Shown piece after piece: positions 18,659 to 25,492 of a stretch of 64,000 nt of DNA (its first letter is position 1; the number at the start of each line of letters is the position of its first letter). The notes under the pieces were generated by a model that saw only the letters and a list, made by a program, of their open reading frames with translations, searched no databases and had not been told where the DNA came from. The stretch comes from Streptomyces akebiae (GTDB lineage Bacteria > Actinomycetota > Actinomycetes > Streptomycetales > Streptomycetaceae): contig NZ_CP080647.1 of the NCBI RefSeq assembly GCF_019599145.1, forward strand, positions 6,262,001 through 6,326,000, written 5' to 3'. The position numbers and the translations under genes are program-made.

Positions 18659-18699
18659 GACAAGGCAACTGCCTTCCACCGGAAGGCAGTTGCCTTGTC
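18659..18699 (+). terminator. Strong intrinsic terminator of prfB
   Basis: Perfect 19-bp stem (18659-18677 / 18681-18699) with a 3-base loop ACC, 25 bases after the prfB stop. Confidence 0.92.
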
Positions 18700-18941
18700 T
18701 GTGTGGGGATGTCTGGGTCTTACGTCACACTCACATGTTGGTGACGAGGTCAAATGCGGTGAACGGGACATCGCGTACGCAACGACCTTGACGTTGCTGG
18801 GAAAACTGAGAAGCTGGCGTATGGCATGCGCATTACTGGGGCGCATGTGAACCGGGGGACTTCGACCCAACCGACTGCTCCCGTTGATCGCGGCCCCGGG
18901 CGCTGCTCCATTTACTGATAGCTACTGGGGGTAGCAGCCAT

Positions 18942-19808
18942 ATGACGAAGAAGACGCGGATCCGCGTGGCGCGAATAGCCGCGGGTGCCGTGATCGCCGC
19001 CGGCGCGTCGCTGACCGCCGCGGGCGCCGCTTCCGCGCTGGACCTCGGTGTCGGCGTCGGCGTCAGCACCGACGACGGCGGTTCCATCGAGGCCGATGTC
19101 TCGGTCCAGACCGGCAACGACACCGAGGGCAACACCAACGTCGGTGCGACCACCGGCGAGACGACCGGTGAGACCACGACCGGCGAGACCACCAGCACCG
19201 GCACGACCGGCAGCGTCAGCACGACGGGCACCATCGGTACGACCGGTACCACGGGCGACACCGGCACGACGGGCACGACCGGTACCACCGGTACTACTGG
19301 TACGACCGGTACCACGGGCACGACTGGTACGACCGGTACCACGGGCACCACGGGTACCACGGGCACGACCGGTACCACTGGTACGACCGGTACCACGGGC
19401 ACGACCGGTACGACCGGTACGACCGGTACGACGGGCACGACCGGCACCACGGGTACCACCGGCACCACGGGTACCACCGGCACCACGGGTACGACCGGCA
19501 CCACCGGCGGTGACGAGGACTCCACCGGCGGTTCCTCCACCTCCGGCGGCTCCACCGACGGCGGCTCCACCTCCGGTGGGACCGAGCCCGACGGCGGCAA
19601 CGACGAGGTCGTCCAGCAGGAGGGCTCCTCGGCCCTCACCGACACCGGCTCGGAGACCGAGGCTCAGGGCGCCGGCAGCGGCGAGCTGGCCGAGACCGGT
19701 GCCGCCGAGACCACGTTCCTGCTGGTCGGTGCCGCCACGATGATCGTCGGCGGTATCGGCTTCCGTCTGCTGCCGCGCCTGATGGTCGGCCGCGGCGCCG
19801 CCGCCTGA
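18942..19808 (+). CDS. Sortase-anchored secreted protein with collagen-like Gly-Thr-Thr repeat
   Basis: A 288-residue exported protein. The signal peptide (1-33) ends AGAASA. An acidic stretch leads into a Thr/Gly-rich region with 27 uninterrupted Gly-Thr-Thr triplets at residues 108-188, then a Ser/Gly/Asp linker. The C-terminus has the full sortase signal: LAETG at 249-253, a hydrophobic segment, and a basic tail ([10 protein letters not shown]). LAxTG is the motif used by actinobacterial class E sortases, so it should be covalently attached to peptidoglycan. Gly-X-Y periodicity suggests a collagen-like triple helix or an O-glycosylated stalk. The ATG at 18942 follows GGGG held in the loop of a small hairpin (GCTAC/GTAGC, 18921-18935). 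No enzymatic domain is seen. Repeat number probably varies between strains. Confidence 0.88.
   Translation: MTKKTRIRVARIAAGAVIAAGASLTAAGAASALDLGVGVGVSTDDGGSIEADVSVQTGNDTEGNTNVGATTGETTGETTTGETTSTGTTGSVSTTGTIGTTGTTGDTGTTGTTGTTGTTGTTGTTGTTGTTGTTGTTGTTGTTGTTGTTGTTGTTGTTGTTGTTGTTGTTGTTGTTGTTGTTGTTGTTGGDEDSTGGSSTSGGSTDGGSTSGGTEPDGGNDEVVQQEGSSALTDTGSETEAQGAGSGELAETGAAETTFLLVGAATMIVGGIGFRLLPRLMVGRGAAA
19263..19505 (+). repeat. 9-bp period coding repeat (27 Gly-Thr-Thr triplets)
   Basis: 243 bases built from variants of ggnacnacn with frequent ggtacc, encoding only Gly-Thr-Thr. It is a slippage-prone minisatellite that keeps frame because its unit is 9 bp. Confidence 0.9.
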
Positions 19809-19836
19809 CCGTAGACGGTCGGACACAGCACCGCAC

Positions 19837-19885
19837 ACGTACGACGAAGGCCCGGGGCAGCCAGCCCCGGGCCTTCGTCGTACGT
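19837..19885. terminator. Bidirectional terminator between convergent genes
   Basis: Perfect 22-bp stem (19837-19858 / 19864-19885) with a 5-base loop AGCCA. It lies between the convergent collagen-like gene and the small zinc-ribbon gene and can serve both. Confidence 0.93.
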
Positions 19886-19927
19886 CCTGTCCCCCCGCAC
19901 GCCCTGTGTCGTCGGGCGTCCCTATGC

Positions 19928-20119
19928 CTATGCCGTCTGGTGAGCCAGCAGTGCCACGGCCGCTATGAGGATCGCCAGGAGGGCGATCAGGGTCATGGGG
20001 CTCAGGCCCGCGAAGGGGTTCTCCTGCTGGAGCCGCTCGCGGCTGGCCCGGCACACATGGCAACGGCCCTCGGCGACGGGGGACGCGCAGTTCGCGCACA
20101 CCAACCGGTCGTACGTCAT
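19928..20119 (-). CDS. Small zinc-ribbon membrane protein, 63 aa
   Basis: Begins [20 protein letters not shown], so CxxC (VCANCAS) and CHVC form a four-cysteine zinc ribbon at about 8-23. A charged segment and a C-terminal membrane span ([19 protein letters not shown]) follow. The start at 20119 is set by a very good site, AAGGAGGGCGAGGCGC then ATG; an upstream ATG at 20152 has none. It is divergent from ftsE. Function is not recognised; small tail-anchored zinc ribbons of this type often bind proteins or nucleic acid. The reading frame and ribosome site make it a convincing gene. Confidence 0.8.
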   Translation of the reverse strand: MTYDRLVCANCASPVAEGRCHVCRASRERLQQENPFAGLSPMTLIALLAILIAAVALLAHQTA

Positions 20120-20263
20120 GCGCCTCGCCCTCCTTGCAATGGCCTCACACATACCTCAACGCTTCGCGGAACCGGACCGTTCCTCTACTCCACTGTGCCA
20201 GGTTCCTCCGGAGGTTGCGCGGGGGCCTCGGAAAGGGGTGGGGGCGGTTGTGGCGCGGCCGCG

Positions 20264-20312
20264 GGCCGGTGAGGGCTTGCCGCGCGGTTCCCCGCGCCCC
20301 TCACGGTGCTGG
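20264..20312. repeat. GC-rich palindromic repeat upstream of ftsE
   Basis: gagggcttgccgcgcggttccccgcgcccctcac shares the cgcggttccccgcgcccct core with the other copies. A -10-like TACAGT (20319-20324) directly follows, so the repeat sits in the ftsE promoter region. Confidence 0.65.
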
Positions 20313-20360
20313 GGACGGTACAGTCTCGTCCATCCATCCCCGACGGCTTGTGGTGCATCC

Positions 20361-21050
20361 GTGATCCGATTCGACAACGTGTCCAAGGTCTACCCCAAGC
20401 AGACCCGCCCCGCACTCAGGGATGTCTCCCTGGAGGTGGAAAAGGGCGAGTTCGTGTTCCTCGTGGGATCCTCCGGCTCCGGAAAGTCCACGTTCCTGCG
20501 GCTGATCCTCCGGGAGGAGCGGTGCAGCCAGGGGCAGGTGCACGTCCTGGGCAAGGATCTCGCGCGCCTGTCCAACTGGAAGGTGCCGCAGATGCGCCGC
20601 CAGCTCGGGACGGTCTTCCAGGACTTCCGGCTGCTGCCGAACAAGACGGTCGGCGAGAACGTCGCCTTCGCGCAGGAGGTCATCGGCAAGTCGCGCGGCG
20701 AGATCCGCAAGTCCGTGCCCCAGGTGCTGGAGCTGGTCGGCCTCGGCGGCAAGGAGGAGCGGATGCCGGGCGAACTGTCGGGTGGTGAGCAGCAGCGTGT
20801 GGCCATCGCACGGGCCTTCGTGAACCGGCCCAAGCTCCTCATCGCGGACGAGCCCACCGGCAACCTCGACCCCCAGACCTCCGTCGGCATCATGAAGCTG
20901 CTCGACCGCATCAACCGGACGGGCACGACCGTGGTGATGGCGACCCACGACCAGAACATCGTGGACCAGATGCGCAAGCGCGTCATCGAGCTGGAGAAGG
21001 GCCGCCTCGTCCGCGACCAGGCGCGCGGCGTCTACGGCTACCAGCACTGA
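20361..21050 (+). CDS. ftsE: Cell division ATP-binding protein FtsE
   Basis: A 229-residue ABC-type ATPase with P-loop GSSGSGKS (36-43), the Q-loop in [13 protein letters not shown], signature LSGGEQQRV, Walker [14 protein letters not shown] and the His switch ATHDQ. It pairs with the membrane protein FtsX to control peptidoglycan hydrolases during division or growth. The GTG at 20361 gives the usual FtsE length. ftsX follows after 34 bases, and the order ftsE-ftsX-S41 protease-smpB is conserved in actinobacteria. Confidence 0.98.
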   Translation: MIRFDNVSKVYPKQTRPALRDVSLEVEKGEFVFLVGSSGSGKSTFLRLILREERCSQGQVHVLGKDLARLSNWKVPQMRRQLGTVFQDFRLLPNKTVGENVAFAQEVIGKSRGEIRKSVPQVLELVGLGGKEERMPGELSGGEQQRVAIARAFVNRPKLLIADEPTGNLDPQTSVGIMKLLDRINRTGTTVVMATHDQNIVDQMRKRVIELEKGRLVRDQARGVYGYQH

Positions 21051-21084
21051 CCGCCCCGTCCACGGAAAGGCCTATCGAGACGCC

Positions 21085-22002
21085 ATGCGCGCCCAGTTCG
21101 TCCTGTCGGAGATCGGTGTCGGTCTCCGCCGCAATCTCACGATGACCTTCGCGGTCATCGTCTCCGTCGCCCTCTCCCTCGCCCTGTTCGGCGGCTCACT
21201 GCTGATGAGCGACCAGGTCAGCCAGATGAAGGGCTACTGGTACGACAAGGTCAACGTGTCGATCTTCCTCTGCAACAAGAGCGACGCGGAGTCCGACCCC
21301 AACTGCGCCAAGGGCGCCGTCACGACCGAGCAGAAGAACCAGATCAAGTCCGACCTGGGCAAGATGGCGGTCGTCGAGAACGTCGCCCACGAGTCGCAGG
21401 ACGAGGCGTACAAGCACTACAAGGAGCAGTTCGGCGACTCCCCGCTGGCCAGCAGCCTCACCCCGGACCAGATGCAGGAGTCGTACCGCATCAAGCTGAA
21501 GGACCCGGAGAAGTACCAGGTCATCGCGAGCGCCTTCAACGGCCGTGACGGTGTCCAGTCGGTGCAGGACCAGAAGGGCATCCTGGACAACCTCTTCAAG
21601 CTCCTCGGCTACCTGAACCTCGCGGCGCGCGGTGTGATGGCGGTCATGCTGGTCGTGGCGCTGCTGCTGATCGTCAACACCGTGCGTGTCTCGGCGTTCA
21701 GCCGTCGTCGTGAGATCGGGATCATGCGGCTGGTGGGCGCCTCGGGCTTCTACATCCAGGCGCCGTTCATCATGGAGGCGGCGGTCGCCGGTGTCATCGG
21801 CGGAGTGATCGCCTGCGTCTTCCTGGGCCTCGGCCAGTACTTCGTGATCGACAACGGAGTGGCGCTGTCCCAGAACCTGCCCCTGATCAATTTCGTCGGC
21901 TGGGACGCGGTCCTCATCAAGCTGCCGCTCATCCTCACGGTGAGCTTCCTGATGCCGGCGTTGGCCGCGTTCGTCGCGCTGCGCAAGTACCTGAAGGTGT
22001 GA
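21085..22002 (+). CDS. ftsX: Cell division membrane protein FtsX
   Basis: A 305-residue FtsX-type permease-like protein. One N-terminal membrane segment (about 18-42) precedes an extracellular region of about 150 residues holding two cysteines (FLCNKSDAESDPNC). Three further spans follow, with the cytoplasmic motif RREIGIMRLVGAS between them. It transmits FtsE ATP hydrolysis to cell wall hydrolases through the extracellular loop. GGAAAGG lies 14 or more bases before the ATG, so initiation may rely on coupling with ftsE. Confidence 0.97.
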   Translation: MRAQFVLSEIGVGLRRNLTMTFAVIVSVALSLALFGGSLLMSDQVSQMKGYWYDKVNVSIFLCNKSDAESDPNCAKGAVTTEQKNQIKSDLGKMAVVENVAHESQDEAYKHYKEQFGDSPLASSLTPDQMQESYRIKLKDPEKYQVIASAFNGRDGVQSVQDQKGILDNLFKLLGYLNLAARGVMAVMLVVALLLIVNTVRVSAFSRRREIGIMRLVGASGFYIQAPFIMEAAVAGVIGGVIACVFLGLGQYFVIDNGVALSQNLPLINFVGWDAVLIKLPLILTVSFLMPALAAFVALRKYLKV

Positions 22003-22014
22003 CCAATGCCCCTG

Positions 22015-22044
22015 GGGCCGTACCGGCAAGGGCCGGTACGGCCC
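22015..22044 (+). terminator. Terminator of ftsEX
   Basis: Perfect 13-bp stem GGGCCGTACCGGC / GCCGGTACGGCCC with a 4-base loop, followed by ttcg, 12 bases after the ftsX stop. Confidence 0.88.
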
Positions 22045-22056
22045 TTCGCGTTGTCC

Positions 22057-22062
22057 TAGACT
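22057..22062 (+). promoter_or_regulatory. -10 element of the S41 protease gene (leaderless)
   Basis: TAGACT ends 7 bases before the ATG at 22070. There is no ribosome site between them, so the transcript should be leaderless or nearly so. Confidence 0.5.
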
Positions 22063-22069
22063 CGCCGAC

Positions 22070-23269
22070 ATGTCAGGCCGAGACCTGTTCTCCCAGCCCC
22101 GCCGCATCGGCCGCGGGGCAGCCCTGACATTGGTCTTCGCGAGCGTGCTCGCCACCGGCGCCGCGACCGGCTCCTTCGACGGCCCGCGCGGTGGGACCAC
22201 GCCCGTCACGAACCCCTCCCGCTCCGCCCCGGCCGACAAGGAGCAGGACGTCGCCGACGCCGCCGCCGAGGCCATGGCCGAGGGCAAGTCCCCCGTGGAG
22301 GCCGCCGAGCGTGCCGTCAGCCGCAGCGGCGACCGGTGGGGCGCGGTCTACTCCGAGGGCGAGTACGAGCAGTTCGAGGAGGCCCTCGACGGCGAGTACA
22401 CCGGCGTCGGCCTCTGGACCCGGCTGGAGCGCGACGGCCGGATCGAGGTGACCCGGGTGCAGGGCGGCTCACCCGCCGCCCGCGCCGGGATCCGCGCGGG
22501 GGACCGCCTCGTCGGCGTCGACGGCGAGAAGGTCGACGGCCGCCCGGTCACCGAGGTCGTCTCCTTACTCCGCGGCGACGCGATCGACGAGGGCACCGGG
22601 AACGCCGGGGCCCCGAAGAGCGCGGCCGCCGGTACGAAGGTGACGCTGGTGCTGGAGCGCGCCGGCCGGACCTGGTCCGCGACCCTGCGCCGGGCCCGCC
22701 TCTCCACCGAGGACGTGACCGTGAGCCGCACCGCCGGCGGGGTCGGCGTCATCACCGTCGACGCGTTCACCAAGGGCTCCGGCGATCTCGTACGAGCCGC
22801 CGTCGAGCAGTCCCCCGACGCCGCAGGCTTCGTCCTCGACCTCCGTGGCAACTCCGGCGGTCTGGTCTCCGAGGCCGTCACCGCCGCCTCCGTCTTCCTC
22901 GACGGGGGCCTCGTCGCCACGTACGACGTCAAGGGCAGGCAGCGGGCCCTGCACGCCGAACCCGGCGGCGACACCACCAGACCCCTGGTCGCGCTCGTCG
23001 ACGGCGGCACGATGAGCGCGGCCGAGCTGCTCACCGGAGCCCTCCAGGACCGGGGACGCGCGGTGGTCGTGGGCTCCCGCACCTTCGGCAAGGGCTCCGT
23101 GCAGATGCCCAGCCGCCTCCCCGACGGCTCCGTCGCCGAACTGACCGTCGGCCACTACCGCACCCCCTCGGGCCGGGGCGTCGACGGCCGGGGCATCACC
23201 CCCGACCTCGAAGCGGACGAGGACGCCCTGCAGCGGGCCGAGACGGTGCTGAGCGGTCTCGGGCAATGA
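22070..23269 (+). CDS. S41 carboxyl-terminal processing protease (CtpA-like) with PDZ domain
   Basis: A 399-residue protease with an N-terminal membrane anchor (about 18-38), a substrate-recruiting PDZ domain (about 95-200; VQGGSPAARAGIRAGDRLVGVDG) and an S41 catalytic domain. The Ser-Lys dyad is Ser316 in GGTMSAAELL and Lys341 in TFGKGSVQ. It should act outside the membrane on proteins with exposed C-termini. It lies between ftsX and smpB behind its own terminator and -10 element. Codon 166 is TTA (22565-22567), the rare leucine codon read by the bldA tRNA in Streptomyces, so its translation may be tied to development. Confidence 0.95.
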   Translation: MSGRDLFSQPRRIGRGAALTLVFASVLATGAATGSFDGPRGGTTPVTNPSRSAPADKEQDVADAAAEAMAEGKSPVEAAERAVSRSGDRWGAVYSEGEYEQFEEALDGEYTGVGLWTRLERDGRIEVTRVQGGSPAARAGIRAGDRLVGVDGEKVDGRPVTEVVSLLRGDAIDEGTGNAGAPKSAAAGTKVTLVLERAGRTWSATLRRARLSTEDVTVSRTAGGVGVITVDAFTKGSGDLVRAAVEQSPDAAGFVLDLRGNSGGLVSEAVTAASVFLDGGLVATYDVKGRQRALHAEPGGDTTRPLVALVDGGTMSAAELLTGALQDRGRAVVVGSRTFGKGSVQMPSRLPDGSVAELTVGHYRTPSGRGVDGRGITPDLEADEDALQRAETVLSGLGQ

Positions 23270-23329
23270 GCCGCCCTCGTTAATCGGCTTCCCTCGCACC
23301 CCCTCCGTGGTGCGAAAATGGACGGCACT

Positions 23330-23884
23330 ATGAGCAAGGGAATGTACGTACCGAAAGAGTCCCAGCCCAAGCAGGGCGGGGCGGCCGTCAAGGGCCGGGA
23401 CGGCGAGAAGGGCGGCAAGAAGAAGATCGTCGCCCAGAACAAGAAGGCCCGGCACGACTACGCGATCATCGACACGTACGAGGCCGGCCTCGTGCTGACG
23501 GGCACGGAGGTCAAGTCGCTGCGTCAGGGCCGGACCTCGCTGGCCGACGGCTTCGTCCAGATCGACGGGGGCGAGGCGTGGCTGCACAACGCCCACATCC
23601 CCGAGTACCACCAGGGCAGCTGGACCAACCACTCCGCGCGCCGCAAGCGGAAGCTCCTGCTGCACCGCGAGGAGATCGACAAGCTGGAGTCCAAGGCGCA
23701 GGAGACGGGCCACACGATCGTGCCCCTCGCCCTGTACTTCAAGGACGGCCGGGCCAAGGCCGAGATCGCGCTCGCGCGAGGCAAGAAGGAGTACGACAAG
23801 CGGCAGACGCTGCGGGAGAAGCAGGACCGGCGGGAGTCGGACCGGGCGATCGCGGCGGCGAAGCGGAAGCAGCGGGGCCAGTAG
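23330..23884 (+). CDS. smpB: SsrA-binding protein SmpB
   Basis: The tmRNA-binding protein of trans-translation, which places alanyl-tmRNA in the stalled ribosome. Conserved parts: [50 protein letters not shown], and the C-terminal lysine-rich tail that enters the mRNA channel. The start is uncertain among ATGs at 23318, 23330 and 23342, none with a strong ribosome site; 23330 ([10 protein letters not shown]) gives 184 residues. The N-terminus is about 25 residues longer than in many SmpBs and rich in Lys and Gly. Its RNA partner ssrA lies 131 bases downstream. Confidence 0.97.
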   Translation: MSKGMYVPKESQPKQGGAAVKGRDGEKGGKKKIVAQNKKARHDYAIIDTYEAGLVLTGTEVKSLRQGRTSLADGFVQIDGGEAWLHNAHIPEYHQGSWTNHSARRKRKLLLHREEIDKLESKAQETGHTIVPLALYFKDGRAKAEIALARGKKEYDKRQTLREKQDRRESDRAIAAAKRKQRGQ

Positions 23885-23930
23885 GGCTAGGCCGCCGGGA
23901 ATACGGTGGCATCGGCTCGCGTTGGTCACG

Positions 23931-23936
23931 TACGAT
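23931..23936 (+). promoter_or_regulatory. Candidate -10 element of ssrA
   Basis: TACGAT is the best -10 match before ssrA. Transcription would start near 23943, giving a precursor whose 5' leader (about 73 bases, with a CCTCC/GGAGG hairpin) is removed to give the mature end at 24016. A second candidate is TATTCA at 23991. Confidence 0.4.
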
Positions 23937-24015
23937 GGCACCTGCACCCCACAGCGGGTGTGGATGTCCTCCCCGGAGGGCATTGAGCGGTATTCAATTC
24001 AAGAGTGGCAAACAT

Positions 24016-24399
24016 GGGGATGATCGGTTTCGACAGCGGCTGTTGAGGCAGGGGAAGCGTGTCGAGGAAGCGGCAATGATCTCGTTAACCATATGTCGCA
24101 ACCAATAATCGCCAACACCAAGCGCGATTCCCAGACCTTCGCTCTCGCTGCCTGATAAGCAGTGATCGAAGGCCCTAATGGGTGTCAGCCCGGGAGTGTT
24201 CCCGGCCCGGATCCTGGCATAATCTAGGGAACTAAACCATTGAGCCCGGTCACGGGGTTCGATGGGAAATCAAACAGTGACTGGGCCCGTCGGCGACTTG
24301 TTCGCGTGATCGCCGGGGCCGAGAAAATCGCAGCGAACTGCACACGGAGAAGCCCTGGTTCTGCACCGTTGGACGCGGGTTCGATTCCCGCCATCTCCA
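24016..24399 (+). ncRNA. ssrA: tmRNA (transfer-messenger RNA)
   Basis: The 5' end GGGGATGATCGG pairs through GGGGATG with CATCTCC (24392-24398) to form the alanyl acceptor stem. The T arm GGTTCGATTCCCGCC is next to the 3' end. The tag frame starts at the resume codon GCC at 24111 and reads ANTKRDSQTFALAA, ending in TGA (24153) followed in frame by TAA. The C-terminal ALAA is the usual protease-recognition end. The terminal CCA is not fully encoded (the RNA ends at discriminator A24399, followed by CAA) and must be completed by tRNA nucleotidyltransferase. It works with SmpB to rescue ribosomes and tag the nascent chain. Confidence 0.98.
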
Positions 24400-24418
24400 C
24401 AATTCCCATGTGGGCGAG

Positions 24419-24450
24419 GCCCCGCTGCCGTAAGGCAGCGGGGCTTTCGT
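24419..24450 (+). terminator. Terminator of ssrA
   Basis: Perfect 11-bp stem GCCCCGCTGCC / GGCAGCGGGGC with loop GTAA, followed by TTTCGTCTTTT. Confidence 0.93.
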
Positions 24451-24478
24451 CTTTTCTCAGCAGGTCACCCGCCCCCGG

Positions 24479-25492
24479 TCATCCCGTCACCCGGCGGGCC
24501 GTGCTCGCCCGTACGGTCAGGCGGGGCGGGAGCAGGGTGGCCTCGGGGACGGGCGTGCCGGAGAGCTTCCTCATCAGCAGGGCCACCGCCTGTTCGCCCA
24601 CCTCCGCCGCCGGGATGGCGATCGAGGTGACGGGCACGGGGAGGGCCGCGGCGACGTCGTCCGGGCACAGGGCCGTGATCGAGAGGTCGGCGGGGACGCG
24701 TAGGCCCAGGTGCTCGAACGCGTCGACCAGGGGTTCCAGGACCGCCTCGTTGTGGATCACCACACCCGTGAGGGCCGGTTGTTCGCGCAGCAGGCGTTCC
24801 GCGACCGCGCGGGCCGCCGCCGGGGTGGCCTCGCAGGGGTGCACCGTGGAGGACATGCCGTTGCGGGTGGCGGCGGAGGTGAAGCCCTGGACGACACGCT
24901 GCGCGAAGGACGTCTGGCGGACGTAGACCTCGGGCGGCGAGCCGATCAGGCCCACCACGCGGTGGCCCAGACCGGCCAGATGCTCCACACACAGTTCGCC
25001 CGCCGTCCTGAAGTCCAGGTCGATGCAGGTCAGGCCGGAGGGATCGGCGGGAAAGCCGATCAGGACCGAGGGACGGTCCAGCGTGCGCAGCAACGGCAGC
25101 CTCGGATCGTGGAGTTGGACGTCCATCACGATCAACGCGTCCACCAGGGCCGAGTCCGCCACCCGCCGCAGGCCCTCCTCGCCCTCCTCCTGCGTCAACA
25201 GCAGGACGTCGTGGTCGTGTTCGCGGGCGGTCGTGACCGCCGAGACCGCGAACCGCATGACCACCGGCACATGGATCCCGGCCCGTAACGGCACCACCAT
25301 CGCCAACACGTTCGACTTGCTGCTGGCCAGGGCGCGGGCGCCCGCGTGCGGGCGGTACCCCAGCTCGCGGATGGACGCCTCGACCCGCGCCCGTGTCTCC
25401 GCCGAGATCGGGCGCTTGCCGCTCAGCGCGTACGAGACGGTGCTCGGGGAGACGCCCGCGTGCCGGGCCACGTCCGTGATCTTCACCGTCAC
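24479..25492 (-). CDS. LacI-family transcriptional regulator of the oligosaccharide operon
   Basis: A 337-residue regulator: LacI helix-turn-helix at the N-terminus (VKITDVARHAGVSPSTVSYALSG), hinge RPHAGARALASSKSNV, then a periplasmic-binding-protein-like ligand domain. The GTG at 25492 overlaps the stop of the GH31 gene (GTGA), so it is the last, translationally coupled gene of a five-gene operon and likely its autoregulated repressor. Two TCGAAnCGCTTCGA-type operators lie at 30914-30950 ahead of the operon. Codon 69 (VPLRAG) is TTA (25288-25286), making translation potentially bldA-dependent. The inducer is presumably the sugar released from the imported substrate. Confidence 0.95.
   Translation of the reverse strand: MTVKITDVARHAGVSPSTVSYALSGKRPISAETRARVEASIRELGYRPHAGARALASSKSNVLAMVVPLRAGIHVPVVMRFAVSAVTTAREHDHDVLLLTQEEGEEGLRRVADSALVDALIVMDVQLHDPRLPLLRTLDRPSVLIGFPADPSGLTCIDLDFRTAGELCVEHLAGLGHRVVGLIGSPPEVYVRQTSFAQRVVQGFTSAATRNGMSSTVHPCEATPAAARAVAERLLREQPALTGVVIHNEAVLEPLVDAFEHLGLRVPADLSITALCPDDVAAALPVPVTSIAIPAAEVGEQAVALLMRKLSGTPVPEATLLPPRLTVRASTARRVTG

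Noticed and set aside
19263..19505. Possible CRISPR-like array
   Set aside because: Period is 9 bp without spacers and the reading frame is open throughout; it is a coding minisatellite.
18833..19645. Pro-Val-Val repeat protein on the minus strand
   Set aside because: It is the complement of the Gly-Thr-Thr repeat; the plus-strand frame has signal peptide, sorting signal and terminator.
24380..24478. Integrated element at the 3' end of ssrA
   Set aside because: tmRNA 3' ends are frequent integration sites, but there is no integrase, no repeated ssrA end and a normal terminator follows; the adjacent operon is of ordinary composition.
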